A stretch of DNA of 61,840 bases from NCBI GenBank assembly GCA_017881585.1, contig JADGQS010000003.1, forward strand, positions 1 to 61,840, in the 5' to 3' direction. Source of the DNA: Gemmatimonadaceae bacterium. Its GTDB lineage: Bacteria > Gemmatimonadota > Gemmatimonadetes > Gemmatimonadales > Gemmatimonadaceae. The notes beneath the pieces were generated by a model that saw nothing but the letters and a program-made list of their open reading frames with translations, searched no databases and had not been told where the DNA came from. Shown one piece after another: positions 45,129-53,270 of this stretch; the first letter of the stretch is position 1, and every line of letters starts with the position of its first letter. Position numbers and translations under genes: made by a program.

Positions 45129-46178
45129 ATGCGTCGCACCCTTTCCGTCCTCGCCGTCGCGCTCGTCGCGGCGGCGGCGCCGGCGGCGCGGGCGCAGGTC
45201 GACCTCGCGCGCGCGCCGCTGCCGGGTGAATCGCACCTCACGAACATTCGCCAGCTCACGAACACCGGAACGCAGGCGGAGGCGTACTTCAGCCGCGACG
45301 GCCGGTGGATCACGTTCCAGTCGACACGCGACGGACGGCCGTGCGACCAGCAGTACGTGATGAAGACCGATGGCACCGGGCTCAAGCGCGTCTCGAACGG
45401 AACGGGAAAGACGACCTGCGGATGGTTTCTTCCCGACGGCAAGACGCTCTTCTTCGGCTCGTCGCACGCAAACGGTGCGGATTGTCCGGCCAAGCCCGAT
45501 CCGTCGAAAGGATATGTGTGGGGCCTCGATCCGTTCGACATCTACACGGTCAACCGCGACGGGACCGGCCTCAAGCGCATCACGAACTACAACACGTACA
45601 CGGCGGAAGGCGTCCTCGCGCCCGACGGCAAGCGCATGGTGTTCACCTCGTTGAAGGACGGCGATCTCGACATCTATACGATGAACGTCGACGGCACGGA
45701 CGTCCGCCAACTCACGCATCAGGCGGGATACGACGGCGGCCCGTGGTGGTCGCCCGACGGCACCAAGATCGCCTACCGCGCCTATCACCCGGCCGACCCG
45801 ACGGAGCTGAAGGATTATCAGGATCTCCTGAAGCAGCGCATCGTGCGGCCGAACAAGATGGAGCTCTGGGTGATGAATGCGGACGGCAGCGACCAGCATC
45901 AGGTCACGCACCTGGGCGGTGCGAACTTCGGCCCATCGTGGACGCACGACGGCACGCGGCTCATCTTCTCGTCAAACTACAAGAATCCGCGCAGTGGAAA
46001 CTTCGACCTCTTCATGGTGGGCCTCGACGGCAGCGGCCTCGAACAGATCACCACGGACGAAGGATTCGACGGTTTCCCCATGTTCAGCCCGGACGGCAAG
46101 AAGCTCATCTGGGCGTCGCAGCGCGTGGACCCGAAATCGAGTGACGTGAACCTCTTCATCGCCGACTTCAAGCCTTGA
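45129..46178 (+). CDS. TolB-like PD40 beta-propeller protein
   Basis: The 349-residue protein has a signal peptide (to ARAQ) and WD40-like PD40 repeats: 'AEAYFSRDGRWITFQSTRDG', 'LAPDGKRMVFTSLKDGDLDI', 'GPWWSPDGTKIAYRAY' and 'PMFSPDGKKLIWASQR'. Such propellers act as periplasmic binding scaffolds. It lacks the TolB N-terminal domain, so it is not TolB of the Tol-Pal complex. It follows the Ctp gene closely and is probably co-transcribed. Confidence 0.88.
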   Translation: MRRTLSVLAVALVAAAAPAARAQVDLARAPLPGESHLTNIRQLTNTGTQAEAYFSRDGRWITFQSTRDGRPCDQQYVMKTDGTGLKRVSNGTGKTTCGWFLPDGKTLFFGSSHANGADCPAKPDPSKGYVWGLDPFDIYTVNRDGTGLKRITNYNTYTAEGVLAPDGKRMVFTSLKDGDLDIYTMNVDGTDVRQLTHQAGYDGGPWWSPDGTKIAYRAYHPADPTELKDYQDLLKQRIVRPNKMELWVMNADGSDQHQVTHLGGANFGPSWTHDGTRLIFSSNYKNPRSGNFDLFMVGLDGSGLEQITTDEGFDGFPMFSPDGKKLIWASQRVDPKSSDVNLFIADFKP

Positions 46179-46276
46179 CAAACCCTCGGCGCAAATACGC
46201 GCGCCGCGTTGCCGGGCCGGGAGCGCGGCGGTAGTATCAGCGGGACGGATCGGTTTCTCCTCACGCCCCGCTCTCC

Positions 46277-47308
46277 ATGTATCTACCCTATTACATTCTC
46301 GTCGCCGTCGGTCTCGGAGCACTCTGGACGGCCGCGCGCTCGTTCAAGATCATCGGCCAGGCCGAGGTCATGGTCATCGAGCGCCTCGGCCGCTTCCACC
46401 GCGTCGCCCGCTCGGGATTCAATATCCTCATCCCGTTCATCGAGCAGCCGCGCTCGATCGACGTGCGCTATCTGGCGTCCGACGCCAGCGGCCAGAAGCG
46501 TCTGATGGCGAGCACGACGAATCGCATCGACCTGCGCGAGCAGGTGCTCAACTTCCCGAGCCAGCCCGTCATCACGAAGGACAACGTCACGATCGACATC
46601 GACGCGGTGATCTACTACCGCGTGGCCGACCCGCAGAAGGCGACGTACGCGGTGCAGAACCTGCCGTACGCGCTCGAGACGCTCACGCGCACGACGCTCC
46701 GCAACATCGTCGGCGAGATGGAGCTCGACCAGTGCCTCGTCAGCCGCGACCAGATCAACAAGCGGATGCGCGAGACGATCGAAGAAGCATCGCTCGGCTG
46801 GGGCGTGGACGTCACGCGCGTCGAGCTGCAGAGCATCGAGCCGCCGCGCGACATCCAGCAATCGATGGAGCTGCAGATGCGCGCCGAGCGCGAGCGTCGC
46901 GCGGCCGTCACCAACGCCGAAGCGGGAAAGCGCGCCGCGATCCTCGAGTCGGAAGGCCAGCGCGAGTCGCAGATCCAGAAGGCCCAGGGCGAGAAGGAAG
47001 CGTCGATCCTTCGGGCGCAGGGGCTCGCGGAAGCGCGGCTCGCGATGGCGAACGCCGAGGGTGAAGCGGTGAAGCTGCTCACGGCTTCGCTGCCGCCCGG
47101 CGAGGCCGCGATGTATCTGCTCGGACTCAAGTACCTCGAGGCCCTTCCGGCGCTCGCGCAGGGCAAGGGCTCGACTATTTTCCTGCCGGCTGAAGCCGCC
47201 GGCGTGATGGGAGCGATCGGCTCGATGCGCGAACTGCTTCGCGGCAGGCAAGTCGACACGAGCCCGCCTTCACTCCCCGGCGTCGGCCCATCCGGCCAGC
47301 TGAAGTAG
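46277..47308 (+). CDS. SPFH/band-7 (stomatin-like) membrane protein
   Basis: The 343-residue protein has one N-terminal membrane segment (2-22). An SPFH domain follows ('AEVMVIERLGRFHRVARSGF', 'QPVITKDNVTIDIDAVIYYR', 'LRNIVGEMELDQCL'), then a long Ala/Glu/Arg-rich coiled coil (about 185-260, 'MRAERERRAAVTNAEAGKRA'). This is the QmcA/stomatin layout that forms large membrane rings, often with an NfeD partner; no nfeD is present. The next gene begins 3 bases later. Confidence 0.93.
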   Translation: MYLPYYILVAVGLGALWTAARSFKIIGQAEVMVIERLGRFHRVARSGFNILIPFIEQPRSIDVRYLASDASGQKRLMASTTNRIDLREQVLNFPSQPVITKDNVTIDIDAVIYYRVADPQKATYAVQNLPYALETLTRTTLRNIVGEMELDQCLVSRDQINKRMRETIEEASLGWGVDVTRVELQSIEPPRDIQQSMELQMRAERERRAAVTNAEAGKRAAILESEGQRESQIQKAQGEKEASILRAQGLAEARLAMANAEGEAVKLLTASLPPGEAAMYLLGLKYLEALPALAQGKGSTIFLPAEAAGVMGAIGSMRELLRGRQVDTSPPSLPGVGPSGQLK

Positions 47309-47311
47309 CCT

Positions 47312-47539
47312 ATGGATAAGATCACGCGTGAGCGCGCGGAGCGAATCGCCCGGGCGCACCCATGCGAAAGCTGCGGGGAATACACGTACAAGAAACTCAC
47401 GGTGAAACCGGCGCCGAAGACGAATCGCACGGAACTGAACGAGGCGTGGGTCGCGAAGAAGACGTGCGGCGTCTGCGGCCTGCAGTCGCTGATGGGCATC
47501 GACGAGGAAGGCGAGATCGTGTGGGTGACGCAGCCGTGA
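47312..47539 (+). CDS. Small zinc-ribbon protein (75 aa)
   Basis: The 75-residue protein has two CxxC pairs (CESC at about 18-21, CGVC at about 52-55), which should bind one zinc. The basic middle ('YKKLTVKPAPKTNR') could touch nucleic acid. It lies tightly between the SPFH gene and the YhaM-like exonuclease gene, 7 bases before the latter, so a link to RNA work is possible but unproven. Function unknown. Confidence 0.75.
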   Translation: MDKITRERAERIARAHPCESCGEYTYKKLTVKPAPKTNRTELNEAWVAKKTCGVCGLQSLMGIDEEGEIVWVTQP

Positions 47540-47546
47540 AGACACC

Positions 47547-48521
47547 ATGAGCGCACTCGATCTCGCGGCGCTCACCGTCGGTGCGCGCGTGCAGCACGAA
47601 CTGATGGTGCGCGGCCGCGAGGACAAGGTCACGAAGAACGGCGATCCGTTCGCGGTGCTGCAGCTCGGGAACGCCAGCGGGCAGATCTCGGCGAACGTGT
47701 GGAAGGAGCAGCTTCCGTTTCTCGAGGGCGTGAAAGCGGGGAGCGTCGTGCAGGTCATCGGCGCGGTCGAGAGTTACCAAGGTCGCCGCCAGCTCAAGAT
47801 CACCGCGCCGCTTCGCGTGGTCGCGGCGTCGGCCGTGAACATCGACGAATTCCTGCCGCGCGTCAGCGTGGACGCGGCGAAGCTGTGGGAGACGGTGGAC
47901 AAGTGGCGGCGCGACATGCGCTCGAAGCAGCTGCGCGCGGCAGTCGACCTGTTCTTCGGCGACGACGCGTTTCGCGTGAAGTTCGAGCGCGCGCCCGGCG
48001 CGCCGCGCGGGCACCACGCGCAGATCGGTGGCCTGCTCATGCACGTAGTGGAGGTCGGCAGCATCGCGCGCGCCTCCGCGAAGACGATGCGCGGCGACGT
48101 CGACCTCGTGACCGCCGGCGCGCTCCTGCACGACATCGGCAAGGTCGAGACGTACTCGATCACCGCCGCGGGGTTCGACTACACGCAGGGCGGATTCCTC
48201 CTCCAGCACATCGTGCTCGGGTCGCTGATGCTCGACCGCCGCTTGCGCACGCTGCCCGAAGGAACGTTGAGCGAGGCGCAGGAGCTCGAACTCCAGCACT
48301 TCATTCAGTCGCACCACGGCATCCAGGAACACGGCGCCGCGGTGCGGCCGATGACGCTGGAAGCCGAGCTGCTGCACTGGGCCGACCAGAGCTCGGCCAA
48401 CGGCAACAATTTCAACGATGCGATCGAGGATCCCGAGCTCTTCCCGGGCAGTGAAGAATTCTCAGTGAAGAAGTCCTGGCGTCTCGACCGGAAAGTGTGG
48501 CGGCGACAGCACGAGTGGTAA
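47547..48521 (+). CDS. YhaM-like 3'-5' exoribonuclease (OB plus HD domains)
   Basis: The 324-residue protein has an N-terminal OB fold (about 12-95, 'KNGDPFAVLQLGNASGQISA', 'VQVIGAVESYQGRRQLKI') and an HD domain (about 150-290, 'HHAQIGGLLMHVVEVGSIAR', 'AGALLHDIGKVETYS', 'LQHFIQSHHG', 'EAELLHWADQSSAN'). This is the architecture of YhaM, a 3'-5' exonuclease on RNA and single-stranded DNA best known in Firmicutes. All HD metal ligands appear present. Confidence 0.88.
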   Translation: MSALDLAALTVGARVQHELMVRGREDKVTKNGDPFAVLQLGNASGQISANVWKEQLPFLEGVKAGSVVQVIGAVESYQGRRQLKITAPLRVVAASAVNIDEFLPRVSVDAAKLWETVDKWRRDMRSKQLRAAVDLFFGDDAFRVKFERAPGAPRGHHAQIGGLLMHVVEVGSIARASAKTMRGDVDLVTAGALLHDIGKVETYSITAAGFDYTQGGFLLQHIVLGSLMLDRRLRTLPEGTLSEAQELELQHFIQSHHGIQEHGAAVRPMTLEAELLHWADQSSANGNNFNDAIEDPELFPGSEEFSVKKSWRLDRKVWRRQHEW

Positions 48522-48536
48522 CGCCGTGGGAGTAGA

Positions 48537-49745
48537 GTGGTAGCGGACGATGCAGCGCCCGGACGATGGGCGATGCTCGCACTGCTTTCGCTGGCCGAAC
48601 TGCTCGGCATGTCGCTCTGGTTTGCGGGAAGTGCGGCCGCCGGCCAGCTTCGCGAACAGTTCTCGCTCTCGGGCGGTGAAGTCGCGGCGCTGACCACCGC
48701 CGTGCAGCTCGGGTTCGTCGTCGGTACGGCCGGTTCCGCATTGCTCAATCTCGCGGACGTCGTGCCGGCGAGGCGATTGTTCGCCATCGCCGCCGCGCTC
48801 GGCGCGGTCGTGAACACGCCGATGGCGTTCGCCTCGACGTATCCGGTGCTGCTCGCGAGCCGCTTCGCCGCAGGCGTCTGCCTCGCTGGTGTGTATCCGC
48901 CCGCGCTCAAGATGGCGGCCACCTGGTTTCGCGCGCGACGCGGCCTCGCGGTCGGCGCCGTCGTGGGCGCGCTCACCATCGGCAAGGCCGGGCCCTACCT
49001 GCTGCACGCGCTTCCGGACGCGGGCGTCGCGCTCATCACGCTGCTCGCATCGGGGAGCGCGCTCATCGCCGCGATCGTCGTGCTGGCGGGATATCGCGAC
49101 GGACCGTTCGCATTCGAGTCGCGGCCGTTCGCGTGGTCGCTCGTCGCCTCGGTGATTCGCGAACGCCGCTGGCGGCTCGCCACCGGTGGCTACCTCGGCC
49201 ACATGGCCGAACTGTACTCGTACTGGACATGGATCCCTGCGTTCGTCGCCGCGAGCGTCGCGCGCGATCCGCACGCGCTGACCGCGCCGTCGTCACCCGC
49301 GGTGGCCGTGCTCTCGTTCGGCGTGATCGCCGTTGGCGGCATCGGCTGCGTCTGGGGGGGACTCGTCGCTGACAGGATCGGCCGCGCACCACTCGTGACC
49401 CGCGCGCTCGTCATCAGCGGCACCTGCTGCGCGCTTGTCGGCCTCGCCTTCGGCCGCTCGCTGTGGATTCTCGCGCCGGTCGCGCTCGTGTGGGGATTCT
49501 TCATCATCGCCGACTCCGCGCAGTTCAGCGTGCTCGTCACGGAAAGCGTTCCGCCGCACGCCGTCGGAACCGCGCTCACACTGCAGATCTCGCTCGGCTT
49601 CCTCCTCACGATCGGGACGATCCAGGTGATTCCGCCGCTCGTGCGGTTCGCCGGATGGCCGTGGGCGTTCGTGCTGCTCGCCGCCGGGCCTTTGCTCGGA
49701 ATCCTCTCCATCCGGCGACTAAATTGGACGGCACCCCTTCAGTGA
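48537..49745 (+). CDS. Major facilitator superfamily transporter
   Basis: The 402-residue inner-membrane protein has 12 predicted TM helices in two halves. Typical MFS signatures are seen: the TM4-5 region 'FAAGVCLAGVYPPALKMAA' and the loop motif 'GGLVADRIGRAPLVTRAL'. It resembles nitrate/cyanate-type or general MFS carriers; the substrate cannot be called. The start is GTG at 48537 with GGGAG upstream. It lies 15 bases after the exonuclease gene and 7 bases before the fumarase gene. Confidence 0.88.
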   Translation: MVADDAAPGRWAMLALLSLAELLGMSLWFAGSAAAGQLREQFSLSGGEVAALTTAVQLGFVVGTAGSALLNLADVVPARRLFAIAAALGAVVNTPMAFASTYPVLLASRFAAGVCLAGVYPPALKMAATWFRARRGLAVGAVVGALTIGKAGPYLLHALPDAGVALITLLASGSALIAAIVVLAGYRDGPFAFESRPFAWSLVASVIRERRWRLATGGYLGHMAELYSYWTWIPAFVAASVARDPHALTAPSSPAVAVLSFGVIAVGGIGCVWGGLVADRIGRAPLVTRALVISGTCCALVGLAFGRSLWILAPVALVWGFFIIADSAQFSVLVTESVPPHAVGTALTLQISLGFLLTIGTIQVIPPLVRFAGWPWAFVLLAAGPLLGILSIRRLNWTAPLQ

Positions 49746-49752
49746 CCCGCCG

Positions 49753-51276
49753 ATGACCGTCATCAAACAGGCCGACCTCATCCAGAGCATCCAGGACGCT
49801 CTGCAGCACATCTCGTACTTCCATCCCGTCGATTTCATCAAGGCGCTCGGCGACGCGTACGAAAAGGAGCAGTCGCCCGCGGCGAAAGACGCGATCGCGC
49901 AGATTCTCACGAACTCGCGCATGTGCGCGGAGGGACACCGGCCGATCTGCCAGGACACGGGCATCGTCGTCGTCTTCCTCAAGGTCGGCATGAACGTCCG
50001 ATGGGAAGCCACAATGTCCGTGGAGGACATGGTGAACGAGGGTGTGCGCCGGGCTTATCTCCAGGCGGACAACGTGCTGCGCGCGTCCATCGTCTCCGAT
50101 CCCGCGTTCAGCCGGAAGAACACGAAGGACAACACCCCCGCCGTCATTCACGTCGACCTCGTGCCGGGCGATCTCGTCGAAGTGAAGATTGCCGCGAAGG
50201 GCGGTGGCTCGGAGAACAAGACGAAGTTCGCGATGCTGAATCCCGGTGACTCGATCGTCGACTGGGTGCTCAAGACCGTCCCGACGATGGGAGCCGGATG
50301 GTGCCCGCCCGGCATGCTTGGGATCGGCATCGGCGGAACGGCCGAGAAAGCGATGCTGCTCGCGAAGGAGTCGCTCATGGAACACATCGACATGACGCAA
50401 CTCAAGGCCAGGGGTGCGGCGACTCCCATCGAAAGGCTTCGCGTCGAGCTATACGACAAAGTGAACGCGCTCGGCATCGGCGCGCAGGGACTCGGCGGAC
50501 TCTCCACCGTGCTCGACGTGAAGATTCTCGACTTCCCCACGCATGCCGCGTCGAAGCCGGTGGCGATCATACCCAACTGCGCGGCCACGCGCCACGCGCA
50601 CTTCACGCTCGACGGAAGCGGTGTCGCGCACCTGCCGGTGCCAAGTCTCGCGGACTGGCCGGCGGTGACGTGGCGACCCGACCGCAATTCGCGCCGCGTG
50701 AACCTCGACACGCTCACGCGCGAAGAAGTGACGCAGTGGAAGGCAGGCGAGCGGCTCCTGCTGAGCGGAAAGTTGCTCACCGGCCGCGACGCGGCGCACA
50801 AGCGAATCGCCGAGCTCTATGCGAGTGGCAAGGGACTGCCGCCCGGCGTGGACTTCACGAACCGCGTGATCTACTACGTGGGTCCGGTCGACCCCGTGCG
50901 CGACGAGGTCGTTGGTCCGGCGGGTCCGACGACGGCCAGCCGCATGGACGGTTTCACCGAGATGATGCTCGAGAAGACCGGACTGGTGGCGATGATCGGG
51001 AAGGCCGAGCGCGGGCCGGTGGGCCTCGAGGCGATCCGGAAGCACAAGGCGGCCTACCTGATGGCGATCGGGGGTGCGGCCTACCTGGTTTCGAAGGCCA
51101 TCCGGGCGTCGCGCTGCGTGGCGTTCGAGGATCTCGGAATGGAGGCCATCTACGAATTCACGGTTGAGGACATGCCGGTGACGGTCGCGGTCGACTCCGG
51201 CGGCAGCAATGTTCATGAAACGGGACCAGCCGAGTGGCGGAAGAGGATTCGCGAGCTGCCGCTGGCGGCCGTATAG
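49753..51276 (+). CDS. fumA: Fumarate hydratase class I (iron-sulfur)
   Basis: The 507-residue enzyme interconverts fumarate and malate in the citric acid cycle. It is the oxygen-sensitive class I type, with cluster cysteines in 'RPICQDTGIVVVF' (Cys66), 'GAGWCPPGMLGIG' and 'IPNCAATRHAHF'. N- and C-terminal halves are fused in one chain. C-terminal motifs include 'GPTTASRMDGFTEMMLEKTG', 'GKAERGPVG' and 'ESGG'-like 'DSGGSNVHETGP'. The gene follows the MFS gene closely. Confidence 0.95.
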   Translation: MTVIKQADLIQSIQDALQHISYFHPVDFIKALGDAYEKEQSPAAKDAIAQILTNSRMCAEGHRPICQDTGIVVVFLKVGMNVRWEATMSVEDMVNEGVRRAYLQADNVLRASIVSDPAFSRKNTKDNTPAVIHVDLVPGDLVEVKIAAKGGGSENKTKFAMLNPGDSIVDWVLKTVPTMGAGWCPPGMLGIGIGGTAEKAMLLAKESLMEHIDMTQLKARGAATPIERLRVELYDKVNALGIGAQGLGGLSTVLDVKILDFPTHAASKPVAIIPNCAATRHAHFTLDGSGVAHLPVPSLADWPAVTWRPDRNSRRVNLDTLTREEVTQWKAGERLLLSGKLLTGRDAAHKRIAELYASGKGLPPGVDFTNRVIYYVGPVDPVRDEVVGPAGPTTASRMDGFTEMMLEKTGLVAMIGKAERGPVGLEAIRKHKAAYLMAIGGAAYLVSKAIRASRCVAFEDLGMEAIYEFTVEDMPVTVAVDSGGSNVHETGPAEWRKRIRELPLAAV

Positions 51277-51424
51277 CCCCGGAATTCGGCGGAAATTGCG
51301 GTCCCGGCACTACGGATTCGAGCCTGGACCGATTAGTTTTCTCCTCAGATAGGCCCAGCCGGAACAAGAGGGTGCGCGCCAGCCGGGATGGGCGGCGCCC
51401 CGGGTTACTTAAGGAGATGTCGTC

Positions 51425-51634
51425 ATGCGCAAGCCACGTCCCGCTTCGTACAATCCCGCCCAGGCACTCAACCTCATCGCCAACGATCGTAACGGAACGC
51501 CGCTCTCATGCCCGTCTTGCTCGGGCGAAATCGAGAAGGATCCTGGCGACAACCCGCCGCCACCGCGCAGTCAGGTAACGTTGCGTTGCACGAATTGCGG
51601 CCGGTTTGCCCGTTACATCGCTGGCGCGGCATAA
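51425..51634 (+). CDS. Small zinc-ribbon protein (69 aa) with a strong ribosome site
   Basis: The 69-residue protein has two zinc-binding pairs, CPSC (about 29-32) and CTNC (about 55-58). The first 25 residues are basic and the gap is Pro-rich (DNPPPPRS). It has its own strong AAGGAGAT ribosome site and its own terminator, so it is probably transcribed well and alone. The function is unknown; it is similar in size and type to the 75-residue ribbon at 47312 but not an obvious copy. Confidence 0.75.
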   Translation: MRKPRPASYNPAQALNLIANDRNGTPLSCPSCSGEIEKDPGDNPPPPRSQVTLRCTNCGRFARYIAGAA

Positions 51635-51657
51635 GTCACCGGACCATAAGCAGATAC

Positions 51658-51687
51658 AAGAGCGGCTCTCGAAAGAGAGCCGCTCTT
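51658..51687. terminator. Bidirectional terminator (13-bp stem, GAAA loop)
   Basis: AAGAGCGGCTCTC (51658-51670) pairs perfectly with 51675-51687 across a GAAA tetraloop. A T-rich tail follows on the plus strand. It ends the 69-residue ribbon gene and also lies 16 bases beyond the stop of the convergent gene at 51704. Confidence 0.9.
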
Positions 51688-51703
51688 TCTTGCTGGTCGG
51701 CTT

Positions 51704-52060
51704 CTACGCCGATAGGGGGAGCTCCATTTGGCGGCGGACGGCGGATCGCCGGTCGGACCAGACCGGCGCCTGCGGTGCGTGGCGCCTGTGGTCGGCGGGG
51801 TCGGCCGGCTCCGGGGAATCGGCCACGACACGATCACTCAGGAGCTGGGCGGTTCGATAGCGGAGCTGGAGGAGCCTCAGCGGCGTGACGGACGGCGCCC
51901 CGGTTCCCGCGGCCCGGCGTTCGGCGGTCGTATCGGCCAGCGCGTCGGGCGACAGGATCCGCGCGAGCGGGTGTGCGAGCAGCCGGTCGATCTCGGAGGT
52001 GTCGCGCGCCGCGAGTGCGGCGAGCAGCGCGTCCAGGTAAGGGAGCATCGGCGTCCTCAT
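51704..52060 (-). CDS. Hypothetical 118-residue protein next to the NrtR-like regulator
   Basis: The protein is small and not recognised. The first about 75 residues look helical ('PYLDALLAALAARDTSEIDR', 'TPLRLLQLRYRTAQLLSDR'); the last 40 are polar and basic. No TM segment or Cys is present. It is downstream of the NrtR-like gene on the same strand. A promoter-like TACATA box lies 7 bases before the ATG, and a half-site shared with the nrtR promoter lies just beyond. It may be a regulated target of the NrtR-like protein. Whether it is a real gene is less certain than for its neighbours. Confidence 0.5.
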   Translation of the reverse strand: MRTPMLPYLDALLAALAARDTSEIDRLLAHPLARILSPDALADTTAERRAAGTGAPSVTPLRLLQLRYRTAQLLSDRVVADSPEPADPADHRRHAPQAPVWSDRRSAVRRQMELPLSA

Positions 52061-52066
52061 TTGGCG

Positions 52067-52087
52067 TTATGTACACATTGCAACTAA
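52067..52087 (-). promoter_or_regulatory. NrtR-like half-site before the 118-residue gene
   Basis: Read on the minus strand the site begins TTAGTTGCA, the same nine bases as the operator in the nrtR promoter, but the second half (TACATAA against TACTAA-type) is diverged. A TACATA box overlaps its end, 7 bases before the ATG at 52060. The -35 region is poor. Confidence 0.45.
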
Positions 52088-52142
52088 TACATACGCATGG
52101 TCAAGACGTTCCGTGTCACCGTTTGGTCGCGATCCGGAGCGT

Positions 52143-52808
52143 TCAGCCGCCGAGCAATTCGAAGCGGACGCCGCCGCGCCCGCCGCGCCGGCGGCGGGGT
52201 GCGTAACGAAACAGCTGCGCGGGGCGGCCGCGTCCCTCGCTCTGCCATTCGTCGGTGGGTTCGACGAGGAACGCCGCCTGGAGGGCGCGGCGGAAACTCG
52301 CCTTGTGCAGCCGCCGTCCGAGCAGGAGTTCGTAGACCGCCTGCAATTCGCTGAGCGTGAAGGTCGCGCCGAGGAGCCGGAAGGCGACCGGGGCGCGGTC
52401 CATGCGTTCGCGCAGCTGCGCGAGGGCGGCGTCGATGATGGCGCGGTGCCGCGGCGCCATGGGCGGCAGGTCGCCGGCCGGAAACCATTGGGCGCCGGTC
52501 GAGGGCCCGAGCGCGCGCGGCGGCGTGACGCCGACGTACGCCACGGAAAGCGCGGCGGCGCCCGGATGCCGGCTCCCGTCCGCGAACGCGCCGGCCTGCG
52601 CGAGCCAGCTCGCACGCGCGCCGGCGGCGCGGAGCGCGATGCGCGCGGCGGTGTGATCGAGCGTGTCGCGCGCGCCGACCGGCGCCCAGGGGAGAGTCCA
52701 TCGTTCGCGCGCCCGTTTTGCTTCGTCGCGCACGAGCAGCACGGCGAGCTGGCGGTCGTGCGCCGTGCACAGGACGATGTCGACCGCATTGGTGGGGGCG
52801 CCGCGCAT
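52143..52808 (-). CDS. nrtR: NrtR-type transcriptional regulator (degenerate Nudix plus winged helix)
   Basis: The 221-residue protein has a Nudix-fold N-terminus (about 1-125), but the Nudix box is degenerate: 'GARDTLDHTAARIALRAAGA' lacks the REXXEE glutamates, so it should sense rather than hydrolyse a ligand. The C-terminus (about 140-205, 'FTLSELQAVYELLLGRRLHK' and 'ASFRRALQAAFLVEP') is the winged helix of NrtR repressors. In known members ADP-ribose releases them from NAD-salvage or sugar genes. Its promoter carries a 21-base imperfect palindrome, so autorepression is likely. No NAD genes are adjacent. Confidence 0.85.
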   Translation of the reverse strand: MRGAPTNAVDIVLCTAHDRQLAVLLVRDEAKRARERWTLPWAPVGARDTLDHTAARIALRAAGARASWLAQAGAFADGSRHPGAAALSVAYVGVTPPRALGPSTGAQWFPAGDLPPMAPRHRAIIDAALAQLRERMDRAPVAFRLLGATFTLSELQAVYELLLGRRLHKASFRRALQAAFLVEPTDEWQSEGRGRPAQLFRYAPRRRRGGRGGVRFELLGG

Positions 52809-52814
52809 CGGTGA

Positions 52815-52844
52815 TAATTAGTAGCTAACTGCAACTAATGTCAA
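52815..52844 (-). promoter_or_regulatory. nrtR promoter with 21-base palindromic operator in the spacer
   Basis: On the minus strand TTGACA (52839-52844) and TAATTA (52815-52820) are 18 bases apart, and TCACCG then leads directly to the ATG at 52808, so the message is probably leaderless. An imperfect palindrome (arms TTAGTTGC and GCTACTAA around a 5-base centre, 52818-52838) fills the spacer and touches the -10 box. A repressor bound there would block RNA polymerase. Confidence 0.7.
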
Positions 52845-52860
52845 GCGAAGCCAGAACCCG

Positions 52861-53139
52861 TCAGTGCGTGATCGTCCCCTGTTTGCTCGTGTCCACGTCG
52901 TCCTGCTGGCCGGCCTTGAACAGGAACGCCTCCATGTTCCGCGTGAGGAACTGCCGCGCCTGCGCGTCCATCACGTTCAGGCCGTAGTGGTTGATCAGCA
53001 TCGTCTGCTGCTTCAGCCAAGCCGCCCAGCAGTCGCGGCACGTCCCCTCGAGGATCCGCGCGCCCATCGCGCCGGGAAACGGCGCTCGCTCGAATCCCTC
53101 CTTCTCCGCGCCGCAGCGCGCGCACTTCACGACCGCCAT
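52861..53139 (-). CDS. yggX: Fe(2+)-trafficking/oxidative damage protection protein
   Basis: The 92-residue protein fits the YggX family (about 90 residues): 'FPGAMGARILEG', 'CWAAWLKQQTMLINHYGLNV' and 'FLTRNMEAFLF'. An extra CARC pair at the N-terminus and another Cys pair (CRDC) could bind metal; E. coli YggX has only one conserved Cys there. The family protects iron-sulfur enzymes and DNA from oxidative damage. ATG 53139 is chosen because it gives the family length; the frame extends further upstream without homology. Confidence 0.9.
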   Translation of the reverse strand: MAVVKCARCGAEKEGFERAPFPGAMGARILEGTCRDCWAAWLKQQTMLINHYGLNVMDAQARQFLTRNMEAFLFKAGQQDDVDTSKQGTITH

Positions 53140-53254
53140 CCGGCCAATGTCCACCACGTGCCTGCCCAGCTTCCGAAATGTGGCATCCGCGGAAGGTATT
53201 AGGACGGGCGGCTCCGGGCCACCGGACAATGCCCGGCCCGCATCGCGCACCCGG

Positions 53255-53260
53255 TATATT
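53255..53260 (+). promoter_or_regulatory. -10 box placed for near-leaderless transcription of the metallo-hydrolase
   Basis: TATATT lies 10 bases before the ATG at 53271, with only GC-rich DNA and no ribosome site between. A start of transcription within about four bases of the ATG is expected. The -35 region is weak. Confidence 0.4.
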
Positions 53261-53270
53261 CCGCGCTCGC

